A stretch of DNA of 64,000 nt from Novosphingobium subterraneum (GCF_000807925.1 NZ_JRVC01000002.1:62001-126000), one strand, 5' to 3'; shown: positions 27,137 through 35,518, numbered from the stretch's first letter. Notes: generated by a model from the letters alone, not told the origin. A program made the numbers and translations.

Positions 27137-28303
27137 ATGATCGAGGGACAATCGGGCGACTGGCGCGAAACTGGCTTGCGCCGCTCCCGCAGATGGGTTG
27201 TCACCGGCACGCTGGCCCTTCTGGCAGGTTGCACCGTCATCCCCAAGGGCACTGGCCCGATCGCAGAACCGACCGAAAAGGCTCCTGACGCAAACGTCCT
27301 GCCAACCGATGCCGGCCGCCATCGTGTCGCGCTGCTGGTGCCAATGACAGGGCCAAACGCATCGGTTGGTCAATCGATAGCCAATGCTGCAACGATGGCC
27401 GTGCTCGATACCAGCGCGGCAAACCTGCGCATCACAACATATGACACAGCAACGGGCGCTGGCAGCGCGGCCGCCCGCGCCATTGCCGACGGCAACAAGC
27501 TGATCCTCGGCCCCCTGCTGTCCGATGATGTCGTTCTGGTCTCAAATGTTGCGCGCCCGGCCAAAGTCCCGATGATTACCTATTCGAACGACAGTGCCGT
27601 CGCTTCGCGAGATGTCTTTGTCATGGGTCAGGCCCCCGGCCAATCGATCACGCGCGTTCTCGGCTTCGCCAAGTCGCGTGGGATCAAGTCCGTTGCCGCA
27701 ATCATCCCGACCGGTGATTACGGGCAGCGGGCGACCGCAGGGTTGACCGAGGCCGCGCGGGCCAATGGCGTCGCCGTCACCGCCATCGAAACCTATGATC
27801 GCGGCAATACGTCGGTTGCCAGCGCAGTACGCCGCGTCAAGGACAAGGGCCGTTTCGACGCGCTGCTGATCGCGGATGGCAGCCGCATCGCGCTTCAGGC
27901 GGGTCCGCTGGCGGGCAAAGGCGTCAAGCTTCTGGGAACCGAACTGTGGAGCGGTGAAGGCGCGATCGCGAAATCTGTCGCCATGCGCGGCGCATGGTTC
28001 GCTGCCGTCTCCGATCAGCGCTTCGGTCAATTTGAAAAGAGCTACGCCACACGTTTCGGCGCGACGCCATCGCGGCTTGCAACGCTGGGCTACGACAGCG
28101 TCCTGCTGACGCTCAACATTGCCCGAACATGGAAGCCGGGCACCACCTTCCCAACGGCGAAGCTCTACGATCCGCAGGGCTTCATCGGCCTTGATGGCGT
28201 CTTCCGCTTCACGGCAAGCGGCATGGCCGAACGGGCGATGGAGGTGCGTGAAGTTGGCACCGGCACCTTCACCACCGTATCGCCCGCTCCGGCAAAATTC
28301 TGA
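27137..28303 (+). CDS. Penicillin-binding-protein activator (LppC/LpoA-like) lipoprotein
   Basis: 388 residues from this start. The N-terminal signal with lipobox LLAGC is followed by a periplasmic-binding-protein type 1 fold: RHRVALLVPMTGPNASVGQSI, KLILGPLLSDDVVL, RPAKVPMITYSND, AIIPTGDYGQRATAG. LpoA-type lipoproteins activate PBP1A from the outer membrane. I placed the start at 27137 because GAGGG lies about 10 nt upstream; another in-frame ATG at 27107 is possible. The usual gene order next to rsmI-yraN supports the call. Confidence 0.82.
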   Translation: MIEGQSGDWRETGLRRSRRWVVTGTLALLAGCTVIPKGTGPIAEPTEKAPDANVLPTDAGRHRVALLVPMTGPNASVGQSIANAATMAVLDTSAANLRITTYDTATGAGSAAARAIADGNKLILGPLLSDDVVLVSNVARPAKVPMITYSNDSAVASRDVFVMGQAPGQSITRVLGFAKSRGIKSVAAIIPTGDYGQRATAGLTEAARANGVAVTAIETYDRGNTSVASAVRRVKDKGRFDALLIADGSRIALQAGPLAGKGVKLLGTELWSGEGAIAKSVAMRGAWFAAVSDQRFGQFEKSYATRFGATPSRLATLGYDSVLLTLNIARTWKPGTTFPTAKLYDPQGFIGLDGVFRFTASGMAERAMEVREVGTGTFTTVSPAPAKF

Positions 28304-28311
28304 TAGGCCGA

Positions 28312-28350
28312 AAGCGGGGGATTTCGCAGGATAAGGCGGCATCCCCGCTT
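28312..28350. repeat. GC-rich inverted repeat before parE
   Basis: AAGCGGGGGAT (28312-28322) is complementary to ATCCCCGCTT (28341-28350) with one bulged G. No T-run. Similar in composition to the palindromes at 5359-5438; possibly REP-like or a weak terminator for the lipoprotein gene. Confidence 0.45.
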
Positions 28351-28383
28351 GCGCCGGGATTCCCGTGTTCTATACCCGTTCGC

Positions 28384-30384
28384 ATGTCCGACGACCTTTT
28401 CGACAAGCTCCCCGCCACCAGCGCAGCCGAGGCCTATGACGGCTCCGCCATCGAAGTTCTCGAGGGCCTCGAACCGGTCCGCCGCCGCCCCGGCATGTAC
28501 ATCGGCGGCACGGACGAGCGCGCGCTGCACCACCTCGCCGCCGAAGTGCTCGACAATGCGATGGACGAGGCGGTCGCCGGCCACGCCAACCGCATCGAGG
28601 TCATGCTGGAGGAAGGCAATCGGCTGACCATTTCGGACAATGGCCGGGGTATCCCCGTTGACGAACATCCGAAATACCCCGGCAAGTCGGCGCTGGAAGT
28701 CATCCTCACAACGCTTCACTCCGGCGGCAAGTTCTCCGGAAAAGCCTACGCAACCAGTGGCGGTCTGCACGGCGTCGGCGTTTCGGTGGTCAACGCGCTT
28801 TCCTCACTCACCCGGATCGAGGTGGCGCGAAACAAGGAGCTATACGCGCAGGAGTTTTCGCGCGGAAATCCGACGACCAAGCTGTTGAAGATCGGCAATG
28901 CCCCCAATCGGCGCGGCACGCAGGTCACGTTCATCCCCGATCTCGAGATATTTGGCGAAGACGCGAAGTTCAAGCCTGCCCGCCTGTTCCGGCTGGTCCG
29001 ATCCAAGGCCTATCTCTTCGCAGGCGTCGAAATCCGCTGGAAGTGCGCTGCCTCGCTTGCCAGCGAGGAAGTGCCGGCGGAAGCCGTCTTCCAGTTCCCC
29101 GGCGGCCTTGCCGATCATCTCGCGGAACAGGTCTCGGGCCGCGAATGCGTCACCTCCGTGCCTTTCGCCGGCCGACAGGACTTCCCGCTCGGCCCCAATG
29201 GCGAAGAGAACGGCCGCGTAGAATGGGCTATCGCCTGGCCACTGTGGTCCGATGGTTCCTATTCGTGGTACTGCAACACCATCCCCACGCCCGATGGCGG
29301 CACCCACGAACAGGGCCTGCGTGCCGCACTGACCAAGGGCATCCGCGCCTTTGCCGAACTGATCGGCCAGAAGAAGGCCAAGGACATCGCGCCAGAGGAC
29401 ATGATCACCGGCAGCGAGATCATGCTTTCGGTCTTCATCCGCGATCCGCAGTTCCAGAGCCAGACCAAGGACCGCCTGACTTCGCCAGAGGCAGCGCGCA
29501 TGGTTGAAGCTGCGGTGCGCGACCATTTCGACCACTATCTCACCGACAACATGGAGCGCGGCAAGGCGTTGCTCGGCGCGGTGATGGAGCGCATGGACGA
29601 ACGCCTGCGCCGCAAGGCGGAGCGCGAGGTCAAGCGCAAGACCGCCACCAACGCCCGCAAGCTGCGCCTTCCCGGCAAGCTCACCGATTGCTCGGGCGAA
29701 GGTGAAGGCGAGACCGAACTGTTCATCGTCGAAGGCGATTCCGCAGGCGGCAGCGCCAAGCAGGCGCGTGACCGCAAGACGCAGGCAATCCTGCCAATCC
29801 GCGGCAAGATCCTCAACGTCGCCAGCGCCACGGCCGACAAGATCCGCGCCAACCAGGAAATCGCGGACCTCGCACTCGCGCTCGGCTGCGGCATGCGCAA
29901 GGACTGCAACCCGGACGCGCTGCGCTATGATCGGGTAATCATCATGACCGACGCCGACGTCGATGGCGCACACATCGCCACGCTGCTGATGACGTTCTTT
30001 TTCCAGGAGATGCCCGAGCTGGTCCGGCGCGGCCACCTCTACCTCGCCCAGCCTCCGCTCTATCGCCTGACCAGCGGCAGCACCTCCGCCTACGCCAAGG
30101 ACGACGCCCACCGTGCCGAGCTGGAAGCGACCAAGTTCAAGGGCAAGAAGGTTGAAGTCGGTCGGTTCAAGGGCCTTGGCGAAATGAACCCGCAACAGCT
30201 GCGCGAAACCACGATGGCGCCTGCCACCCGCAGCCTCATCCGCATCACCCTGCCGCCTGAATACGAGGGCCGAGCGGCGGTGAAGGAACTCGTCGACCGC
30301 TTGATGGGCCGCGATCCCGCCCAGCGCTTCATGTTCATCCAGAACCGCGCGAGCGAGATCGATCCGGAGTTGATTGACGCGTAA
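28384..30384 (+). CDS. parE: DNA topoisomerase IV subunit B
   Basis: 666 residues. GHKL ATPase with EVLDNAMDEAVAG, DNGRGIPVDEH and GGLHGVGVSVVNALS, transducer domain, and Toprim motifs EGDSAGGSAKQARDRK and MTDADVDGAHI. Decatenates sister chromosomes with ParC (not in window). Length near 660 and the N-terminal GTDERALHHLAAEVLDNAMDE block favour ParE over GyrB, which is usually about 800 residues with an insertion. Confidence 0.94.
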   Translation: MSDDLFDKLPATSAAEAYDGSAIEVLEGLEPVRRRPGMYIGGTDERALHHLAAEVLDNAMDEAVAGHANRIEVMLEEGNRLTISDNGRGIPVDEHPKYPGKSALEVILTTLHSGGKFSGKAYATSGGLHGVGVSVVNALSSLTRIEVARNKELYAQEFSRGNPTTKLLKIGNAPNRRGTQVTFIPDLEIFGEDAKFKPARLFRLVRSKAYLFAGVEIRWKCAASLASEEVPAEAVFQFPGGLADHLAEQVSGRECVTSVPFAGRQDFPLGPNGEENGRVEWAIAWPLWSDGSYSWYCNTIPTPDGGTHEQGLRAALTKGIRAFAELIGQKKAKDIAPEDMITGSEIMLSVFIRDPQFQSQTKDRLTSPEAARMVEAAVRDHFDHYLTDNMERGKALLGAVMERMDERLRRKAEREVKRKTATNARKLRLPGKLTDCSGEGEGETELFIVEGDSAGGSAKQARDRKTQAILPIRGKILNVASATADKIRANQEIADLALALGCGMRKDCNPDALRYDRVIIMTDADVDGAHIATLLMTFFFQEMPELVRRGHLYLAQPPLYRLTSGSTSAYAKDDAHRAELEATKFKGKKVEVGRFKGLGEMNPQQLRETTMAPATRSLIRITLPPEYEGRAAVKELVDRLMGRDPAQRFMFIQNRASEIDPELIDA

Positions 30385-30474
30385 CCTCCCGGAAGGCGTC
30401 GTCGGCGTCATCCAAGCAGCCACTACAGAAAATGGCTGCTTACCGATCGATACGCCTAAACAAACGCGCCAGCG

Positions 30475-30960
30475 CTAGCCATGCTTGTCCTGCGCGGGTT
30501 TGGCAGGTTGGACAGTCCATTCAGGGGGCGTATCGTTCGGCTCATCGGCTTCGGCTGCCTCCTTCGTAGGATGCACGCGCGATGCGGCATGGTGGACAGG
30601 CGCGTAAATCGTATAGAGCTGGATAGGCTCGTCGCCGATGTTCGTGACGTTGTGCCAGGTGCCAGCGGGCACCAAAACGCACCAGCCATCCGACACTTGC
30701 CGCTCGAACGTCAGCTCATGCTCGGTTGGCCCCATCTGCACCAGGCCTTTTCCCGCGTCGAGCCGTAGGAACTGGTCCGTCTCGGGATGTGCTTCCAACC
30801 CGATGTCTCCGCCGACAGGAATCGACATGAGCGTTACCTGCAAATAGCGCCCCGTCCAGGCGACCGAGCGATAGTCGCCATTGGTCTTGGTCGCCACTTC
30901 GATATCGAAGGCTTGGGGTTGCGGGCCGATATCCTGAATGCGTTCTCCACTACTTGCCAT
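30475..30960 (-). CDS. Cupin-domain protein
   Basis: 161 residues. A single cupin barrel: motif 1 is IGLEAHPETDQFLRLDAGKG and motif 2 is VPAGTWHNVTNIGDEPIQLY. The metal ligands are incomplete (one His in motif 1, Glu, and His in motif 2), so it may bind metal weakly. The N-terminal AFDIEVATKTNGDYRSVAWTGRYLQVTLM is typical of small bacterial cupins near mannose-6-phosphate isomerase. The start is placed at MASSGERIQD. Substrate unknown. Confidence 0.78.
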   Translation of the reverse strand: MASSGERIQDIGPQPQAFDIEVATKTNGDYRSVAWTGRYLQVTLMSIPVGGDIGLEAHPETDQFLRLDAGKGLVQMGPTEHELTFERQVSDGWCVLVPAGTWHNVTNIGDEPIQLYTIYAPVHHAASRVHPTKEAAEADEPNDTPPEWTVQPAKPAQDKHG

Positions 30961-31037
30961 GAAACGATCCCTTCGCAGTTTACAGTGATCGTTGCCCGCC
31001 ACGGGGATTATGTTTCCGCACCACTTCCCATTCGGGT

Positions 31038-31796
31038 TTAGCCAGCAACTTGACGATCAGGATCGCCCTTTTTCGCTCGGAAATCAAACCGTATCCGCAC
31101 CCACTCCCCGATCTGAGGCTTTCCATTCACCTTGGGTGGTCGCACCAAAAACTGCCAGCTCGCCTGCCGGATCGCGCGGGCAAGGCCTGATCCCGGCGGG
31201 CTTTCGCCAAGTTCCTGGCAATCCTCGACGTGGTACTTCTCCACCGTCCTGCACGCGATCATCGCCCAGTCCCCCTGCATCCGGCGCTGGGGCAGGTAGG
31301 GGCCGATCTCGGCATCGGTGGGTTCGCGATACCATTGCGCGGCAAAGAGCCGCACGCCGCCCGGACCTTGCCCTACGCTGGCGGAATCGCCCGGACTGCC
31401 CGCGCCCACCCGTTGCGCCCCGCCGGACTCTGCCCGCTTCATGTTGCTGATGTCGGTCGCGCGGTAGTCGTTGCGCGACAGCTCGATGAATCCTTCGGGC
31501 CATTCGACCTTGCCAGGCACTGGCACTTGAGGCGGCGCAGCCACCGGCTGGCTCACAGCGGCTTCGGCGGATTCCGCCTGCTTCTGCCGCTTCTGCTCCT
31601 GCTTTTGCGCCTTCTCTTCGTCCTGCCCCTGAGCGGATAGGTCGATCGCGGTCAGGTGCGTGCCCTTCCCATCGCCGAAGCCGGTAACCGCGCCCATTCG
31701 CCACATGATCAGGAACACCAACAAGGTTGTGACTGCGGCAAACGCCATTGCTCCGGCCCGCTCGCGCGACGATGCCTGATAGCCTTGCTTCGCCAT
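31038..31796 (-). CDS. TonB-like membrane-anchored protein of unknown function
   Basis: About 252 residues from MAKQGYQASSRER; two other in-frame starts lie 21 and 90 bp upstream. One N-terminal TM (AMAFAAVTTLLVFLIMWRMGA) is followed by a charged KQEQKRQKQAESAE stretch, a Pro/Val linker and a C-terminal domain ending WQFLVRPPKVNGKPQIGEWVRIRFDF, resembling the end of a TonB-type domain. No ExbB/ExbD are adjacent. Divergent from moxR, so it may share the operator array between them. Confidence 0.6.
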   Translation of the reverse strand: MAKQGYQASSRERAGAMAFAAVTTLLVFLIMWRMGAVTGFGDGKGTHLTAIDLSAQGQDEEKAQKQEQKRQKQAESAEAAVSQPVAAPPQVPVPGKVEWPEGFIELSRNDYRATDISNMKRAESGGAQRVGAGSPGDSASVGQGPGGVRLFAAQWYREPTDAEIGPYLPQRRMQGDWAMIACRTVEKYHVEDCQELGESPPGSGLARAIRQASWQFLVRPPKVNGKPQIGEWVRIRFDFRAKKGDPDRQVAG

Positions 31797-31902
31797 GACA
31801 TTGCGGGGTGCGACCATTTCCGCGTCGCTACACGGCGGTTTCGGGCACTTCAATCGCCGAGACGGCCAAGCATAAGTTAGCGACAATTTGACACGACATA
31901 CA

Positions 31903-32009
31903 TGACGAATGCGTCACCAACCGAGTTCAAAAATGACGCGTGCGTCATCAACATGCTCCGAAACTGACACGTGCGTCTAACTATGAGTTCGAAGATGACG
32001 CGGCCGTCA
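31903..32009. promoter_or_regulatory. Array of four palindromic operators at exact 31-bp spacing
   Basis: Four 14-bp sites begin at 31903, 31934, 31965 and 31996: TGACGAATGCGTCA, TGACGCGTGCGTCA, TGACACGTGCGTCT and TGACGCGGCCGTCA. The core is TGACG-N4-CGTCA, perfect in three of four. Every step is exactly 31 bp, about three helical turns, so bound dimers would lie on one face of the DNA. Spacers 2-4 also share sequence (AAC...GAGTTC-like), so this is a degenerate 31-bp tandem repeat. It lies between the TonB-like gene and moxR. Confidence 0.75.
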
Positions 32010-32023
32010 GTTCAGCAACCCCC

Positions 32024-32051
32024 TTGCGCCGCACTCTCCGCCGCCTTATCG
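32024..32051 (+). promoter_or_regulatory. Candidate moxR promoter
   Basis: TTGCGC (32024-32029), 16-nt spacer, TTATCG (32046-32051). The start would fall near 32058, inside the TTAA dyad. Confidence 0.35.
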
Positions 32052-32069
32052 CTTAACCGAACGATTAAG
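32052..32069. promoter_or_regulatory. TTAA dyad upstream of moxR, shared with the VWA gene
   Basis: CTTAACCGAACGATTAAG, ending 16 nt before the moxR ATG. Its reverse complement matches the site before the VWA gene (36493-36510) at 16 of 18 positions. Confidence 0.6.
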
Positions 32070-32085
32070 CACACAGGAACCGCCG

Positions 32086-32931
32086 ATGCGCTTTGAAGGC
32101 ACCAGCAATTACGTCGCTACCGAAGATCTCAAGGTCGCCGTCAACGCAGCCGTCCTGCTGCGCCGCCCTCTTCTGGTAAAGGGAGAACCCGGCACCGGCA
32201 AGACCGTGCTCGCTCATGAAATCGCGAAGGCGGTGAACGCGCCGCTTATCGAATGGAACGTGAAATCCACCACCAAGGCTCAGCAAGGCCTTTACGAATA
32301 CGACGCAGTCGCCCGCCTGCGCGACGGCCAGCTCGGCGATGAACGGGTCCACGACATTCGCAACTACATCAAGAAAGGCAAGCTGTGGGAGGCCTTCACC
32401 AGTCCCACCCTTCCCGTTCTGCTGATTGACGAGATCGACAAGGCGGACATCGAGTTTCCGAACGACCTCCTGCAGGAGCTCGATCGCATGAGCTTCGACG
32501 TGTACGAGACGCAGGAGCGCATCGAGGCGCGTGAACGCCCGATCGTCGTGATCACCTCGAACAACGAGAAGGAACTGCCCGACGCCTTCCTGCGCCGCTG
32601 TTTCTTCCACTACATCAAGTTCCCGGACCGCGACACGATGCAGGCAATCATCGACGTCCACTTCCCCGGTATCCAGAAGACCCTGGTGAGCAAGGCGATG
32701 GAGGTGTTCTACGAGATCCGCGAAGTGCCCGGCCTCAAGAAGAAGCCCAGCACTTCCGAACTGCTCGACTGGCTCAAGCTCCTGCTGAACGAGGACATGC
32801 CATTGGACGTCCTCCAGAACCGCGATCCGACCAAGGCGATCCCGCCGCTGCACGGCGCGCTGCTCAAGAACGAGCAGGACATCATGCTGTTCGAGCGCCT
32901 GGCCTTCATGGCCCGGCGTCCGGGGAACTGA
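32086..32931 (+). CDS. MoxR-family AAA+ ATPase
   Basis: 281 residues. Walker A GEPGTGKT (33-40), Walker B LLIDEIDKAD, sensor 1 VITSNNEKELPDAFLRRC and the arginine-finger region FFHYIKFPD. MoxR ATPases act as chaperones with a VWA-domain partner to insert cofactors or mature large complexes. The partner is the VWA gene at 36529, four genes away but with the same upstream dyad. AGGA precedes the ATG. Confidence 0.9.
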   Translation: MRFEGTSNYVATEDLKVAVNAAVLLRRPLLVKGEPGTGKTVLAHEIAKAVNAPLIEWNVKSTTKAQQGLYEYDAVARLRDGQLGDERVHDIRNYIKKGKLWEAFTSPTLPVLLIDEIDKADIEFPNDLLQELDRMSFDVYETQERIEARERPIVVITSNNEKELPDAFLRRCFFHYIKFPDRDTMQAIIDVHFPGIQKTLVSKAMEVFYEIREVPGLKKKPSTSELLDWLKLLLNEDMPLDVLQNRDPTKAIPPLHGALLKNEQDIMLFERLAFMARRPGN

Positions 32932-32942
32932 GGAAGATTGCC

Positions 32943-33359
32943 ATGCCCCATGTCGGCGGATGCCTTTGCGGCGCGGTTCGCTACACAATCTCCGCCGACC
33001 CACTGGGCGCCCGCATGTGCTGGTGCCGAGATTGCCAACGCATCGCCAGCGGATCGGCTACGGTGAACGTGCTTTTCCCGGAAGCCGCCGTGGCGATCGA
33101 AGGCAAACTCGGAACCTTCGTGATGATTGCCGACAGCGGCAACACAGTCGAACGTGGCTTTTGCAATGTCTGTGGCGCGCAAATCTACAGTCGCACCGTC
33201 ACGCCGACAGGCCTGCCGATGCGCGTTCGCGCGGGAACACTCGACGACCCCGAACTCGCGCCGCCAACGGCAGTCATCTGGGCGGACAGTGCGCCGAGCT
33301 GGGCTCCGCTACCCGGACATCTCCCGCGCCATCCCAAAGGTCCGCCGCCCGCCAGTTGA
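32943..33359 (+). CDS. GFA/CENP-V family zinc protein
   Basis: 138 residues. The GFA fold (glutathione-dependent formaldehyde-activating enzyme / CENP-V) with zinc-binding cysteines in GGCLCGAVRY, CWCRDC and FCNVCGAQIYSR. The family binds glutathione adducts; catalysis by the founding Gfa has been questioned, so substrate is open. It follows moxR by 11 bp, so it is probably in the moxR transcript. A second paralogue lies at 34238, with a GST between them. Confidence 0.88.
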   Translation: MPHVGGCLCGAVRYTISADPLGARMCWCRDCQRIASGSATVNVLFPEAAVAIEGKLGTFVMIADSGNTVERGFCNVCGAQIYSRTVTPTGLPMRVRAGTLDDPELAPPTAVIWADSAPSWAPLPGHLPRHPKGPPPAS

Positions 33360-33389
33360 GCGTGCGGACCTTGCCGATGCAAGGGCGTC

Positions 33390-34145
33390 TCACTCCCGCG
33401 GCCCAAGCTTTTCCAGCTCTACCTGCGCGAACATCGCCTTTACCGCCGGCCGCTCGTTGATCTGTTCGATCCAGCGCACCAGGTGAGGCGTGTCCTCCTT
33501 GTTCACCAATTCCTTGAAGCCGAACGGCATGCCGTTGGCGATGGCGAAGTTGCAGATGTCGGCCAGGGTGTACTGCCCCGGCACCAGCCATTCATGGTCG
33601 GCAAGGTGGTCGTCCAGCTTTCGCACTGAGTAGCCGATCTTGCGCATTTCCTCGTCGAGCATGTCCTGCGGGAAGCCTTCGCGGGCGCGCCGCCACTTCA
33701 CCTGCTGCTCGACCACCGGGATCGCTTTCACCTTTTCCTCGAACTCGGCGTCAGTAAGGCCCTTGACCATGTTGCCGACATAGCGATGCCAGCCAATGGT
33801 CGAGACGCACCAGCAGAAGTATTCGTCCACCCACTTCGTCCAGATGCGCATCTGTGCGCGCCCGAAGCTGTCGGCTGGGCGGAGCGAGACTTCCGTCGGG
33901 TATTCGTCCTCGAGATACTCGCAGATCACCGTTGATTCAGTGATGACCTTGTCGCCGTCCACCCCAGAGTCGACCAGCGCCGGCACCTGACCGCGCGGAT
34001 TGATCGCCTTGAACCAATCGGTGTGATGCTCGAACTTTGCAGGATCCAGCCGATGCTTCTCGACATCGAGGCCCTTTTCGAACACCGTCAGCAGCGGTTT
34101 CATCGAGTTGGCAGCCGGTCCGAAACTGTAGAGCTTGAGTGTCAT
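33390..34145 (-). CDS. Glutathione S-transferase similar to beta-etherase LigF
   Basis: 251 residues. Thioredoxin-like N-domain MTLKLYSFGPAANSMKPL, cis-Pro RGQVPALV and glutathione-binding ESTVICEYLEDEYP; helical C-domain with WTKWVDEYFCWCVSTIGW and LADICNFAIANGMPFGF. From memory these blocks are almost identical to LigF of Sphingobium SYK-6, which cleaves beta-aryl ethers of lignin dimers using glutathione. The usual ligD/E/G partners are not present, so the substrate is not certain. The start is placed at MTLKLYSFG. Confidence 0.82.
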   Translation of the reverse strand: MTLKLYSFGPAANSMKPLLTVFEKGLDVEKHRLDPAKFEHHTDWFKAINPRGQVPALVDSGVDGDKVITESTVICEYLEDEYPTEVSLRPADSFGRAQMRIWTKWVDEYFCWCVSTIGWHRYVGNMVKGLTDAEFEEKVKAIPVVEQQVKWRRAREGFPQDMLDEEMRKIGYSVRKLDDHLADHEWLVPGQYTLADICNFAIANGMPFGFKELVNKEDTPHLVRWIEQINERPAVKAMFAQVELEKLGPRE

Positions 34146-34180
34146 GGCGTTATCCTCTCCAAGTGGCAGCACCATAGACA

Positions 34181-34201
34181 ATTGTATGTAACACTAACAA
34201 T
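34181..34201. promoter_or_regulatory. Candidate operator between GST and GFA genes
   Basis: ATTGT (34181-34185) and ACAAT (34197-34201) form a 21-bp dyad; CAATTG also occurs at 34180-34185 and 34205-34210. It is placed centrally in the 92-bp divergent intergenic region, as for a MarR- or TetR-like repressor controlling both genes. Confidence 0.4.
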
Positions 34202-34237
34202 ACCCAATTGCTGAAAGCCTGAAGGAAGCCTTTTGCC

Positions 34238-34660
34238 ATGCCCTATTCCGGTCAATGTGCTTGCGGTTCCGTCCACCTCGAGGTCGCCGGAGAGCCAGTT
34301 GCGACTCGCCAGTGCTGGTGTCGCCAGTGTCAGCAGATTGCGGCCGGTGGCCCGACCAATAACGCGATCTTCAAGGCGGAAGACGTCAACATCACCGGCA
34401 CCCTGGCCCATTCCGAATGGACGGCGGCCAGTGGCAACACCCTGACGTTCCACTTCTGCCCCGCCTGCGGCACGCAGATCTTCGCGCAGAGTTCTGCACG
34501 CCTTCACCTGAAGACAGTGCGCTTCGGTGCCCTTGACGCAGGCCACGGCCTGCGCCCCGAAGCGATCATCTGGACCGAGGATGCACCGCCCTGGGCTCAG
34601 TTCGACCCTTCTCTCGAAAGCTGGCCGCAACAGCCCCCTGCTCCGTCGCCCGTCAGCTAA
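34238..34660 (+). CDS. GFA/CENP-V family zinc protein (second copy)
   Basis: 140 residues. Cysteines in GQCACGSVHLEV, CWCRQC and FCPACGTQIFAQ form the zinc sites; SGNTLTFHF is the family's conserved strand. Divergent from the LigF-like GST with a dyad operator between. GAAGGAAG precedes the ATG. Together with the first GFA protein it sandwiches the GST, suggesting the three handle one glutathione adduct. Similar to, but clearly diverged from, the copy at 32943. Confidence 0.88.
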   Translation: MPYSGQCACGSVHLEVAGEPVATRQCWCRQCQQIAAGGPTNNAIFKAEDVNITGTLAHSEWTAASGNTLTFHFCPACGTQIFAQSSARLHLKTVRFGALDAGHGLRPEAIIWTEDAPPWAQFDPSLESWPQQPPAPSPVS

Positions 34661-34663
34661 GGC

Positions 34664-35518
34664 GTGAGCGACCTTGCGCCGAGGCACACCGCCCATACGC
34701 GGTTTGCCGCCATTCGCGCGCGGCTGGAGGCCATCGATCCAGCGCCGGGGCCGACGGCGTGGATCTACGAATTCCTGCTGTTCGGCTTCAAGCAGGGGTG
34801 GGCCTGCCTGTTCGGTGGCCTGATGCTGGCGATGCTGCTGGGTACGCATCTGTTCTGGCCGACGGATGCACCGATCGCCCGCTATGACGCGCTGACGATC
34901 GGTGCAGTCGCGATCCAGATCACCATGCTGCTGCTCCGGCTTGAGACTCTGTCAGAGGCCAAGGTCATCCTCGCCTTCCACGCGGTCGGCACGATCATGG
35001 AACTTTTCAAGACCGCCTACGGGTCATGGACCTACCCGGAACCAAGCCTGCTGCGGATCGGCGGCGTGCCGCTGTTCTCCGGATTCATGTATGCCTGCGT
35101 CGGAAGCTATATCGCCCGTGTCTGGCGCATCTTCGATTTCCGCTTTCCGCATTATCCGCCTGCAATCTGGAGCTACGTGCTCGCAGTTGCAGTCTACGTG
35201 AACTTTTTTGCGCATCACTGGCTGCCAGACGTCCGCCTGCTTCTCTTCGCGGCGATGGGCCTGCTCTTCTGGCGCACCCGCGTGATCTTCCGCGTGTGGC
35301 GGGAAAACCGTTCCATGCCGTTGCTGCTTGGCTGGTTCCTCGTGGCGCTGTTCATCTGGTTGGCGGAGAACATCGCCACTTTCTCACGCGCGTGGATCTA
35401 TCCCAGCCAGGAGGCGGGCTGGACCCTTGTCTCCCCTGCAAAGCTCGGCGCTTGGTACCTTCTGATGTACATCTCGTTCGTGCTGGTTGCGGCCGTGCAC
35501 CGGGTCAGATCACGTTGA
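34664..35518 (+). CDS. DUF817-family integral membrane protein
   Basis: 284 residues, about eight membrane segments. Recognisable blocks: YEFLLFGFKQGWACLFGG, FHAVGTIMELFKTAYGSWTYPE, GVPLFSGFMYACVGSYIARVWR and ENIATFSRAWIYPSQEAGW. DUF817 has no known activity. The GTG start at 34664 is three bases after the GFA stop, so it is in the same transcript. The 3' end overlaps the convergent L,D-transpeptidase by 14 bp. Confidence 0.82.
   Translation: MSDLAPRHTAHTRFAAIRARLEAIDPAPGPTAWIYEFLLFGFKQGWACLFGGLMLAMLLGTHLFWPTDAPIARYDALTIGAVAIQITMLLLRLETLSEAKVILAFHAVGTIMELFKTAYGSWTYPEPSLLRIGGVPLFSGFMYACVGSYIARVWRIFDFRFPHYPPAIWSYVLAVAVYVNFFAHHWLPDVRLLLFAAMGLLFWRTRVIFRVWRENRSMPLLLGWFLVALFIWLAENIATFSRAWIYPSQEAGWTLVSPAKLGAWYLLMYISFVLVAAVHRVRSR

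Noticed and set aside
31887-32010. CRISPR-like array
   Set aside because: The repeated element is only a 14-bp dyad in a degenerate 31-bp unit, the spacers resemble each other, and no cas genes are present.
33390-34145. Part of a complete lignin beta-etherase cluster (ligDEFG)
   Set aside because: No Calpha-dehydrogenase (LigD/LigL) or LigG-like thiol transferase gene is present; only the LigF-like GST is here.
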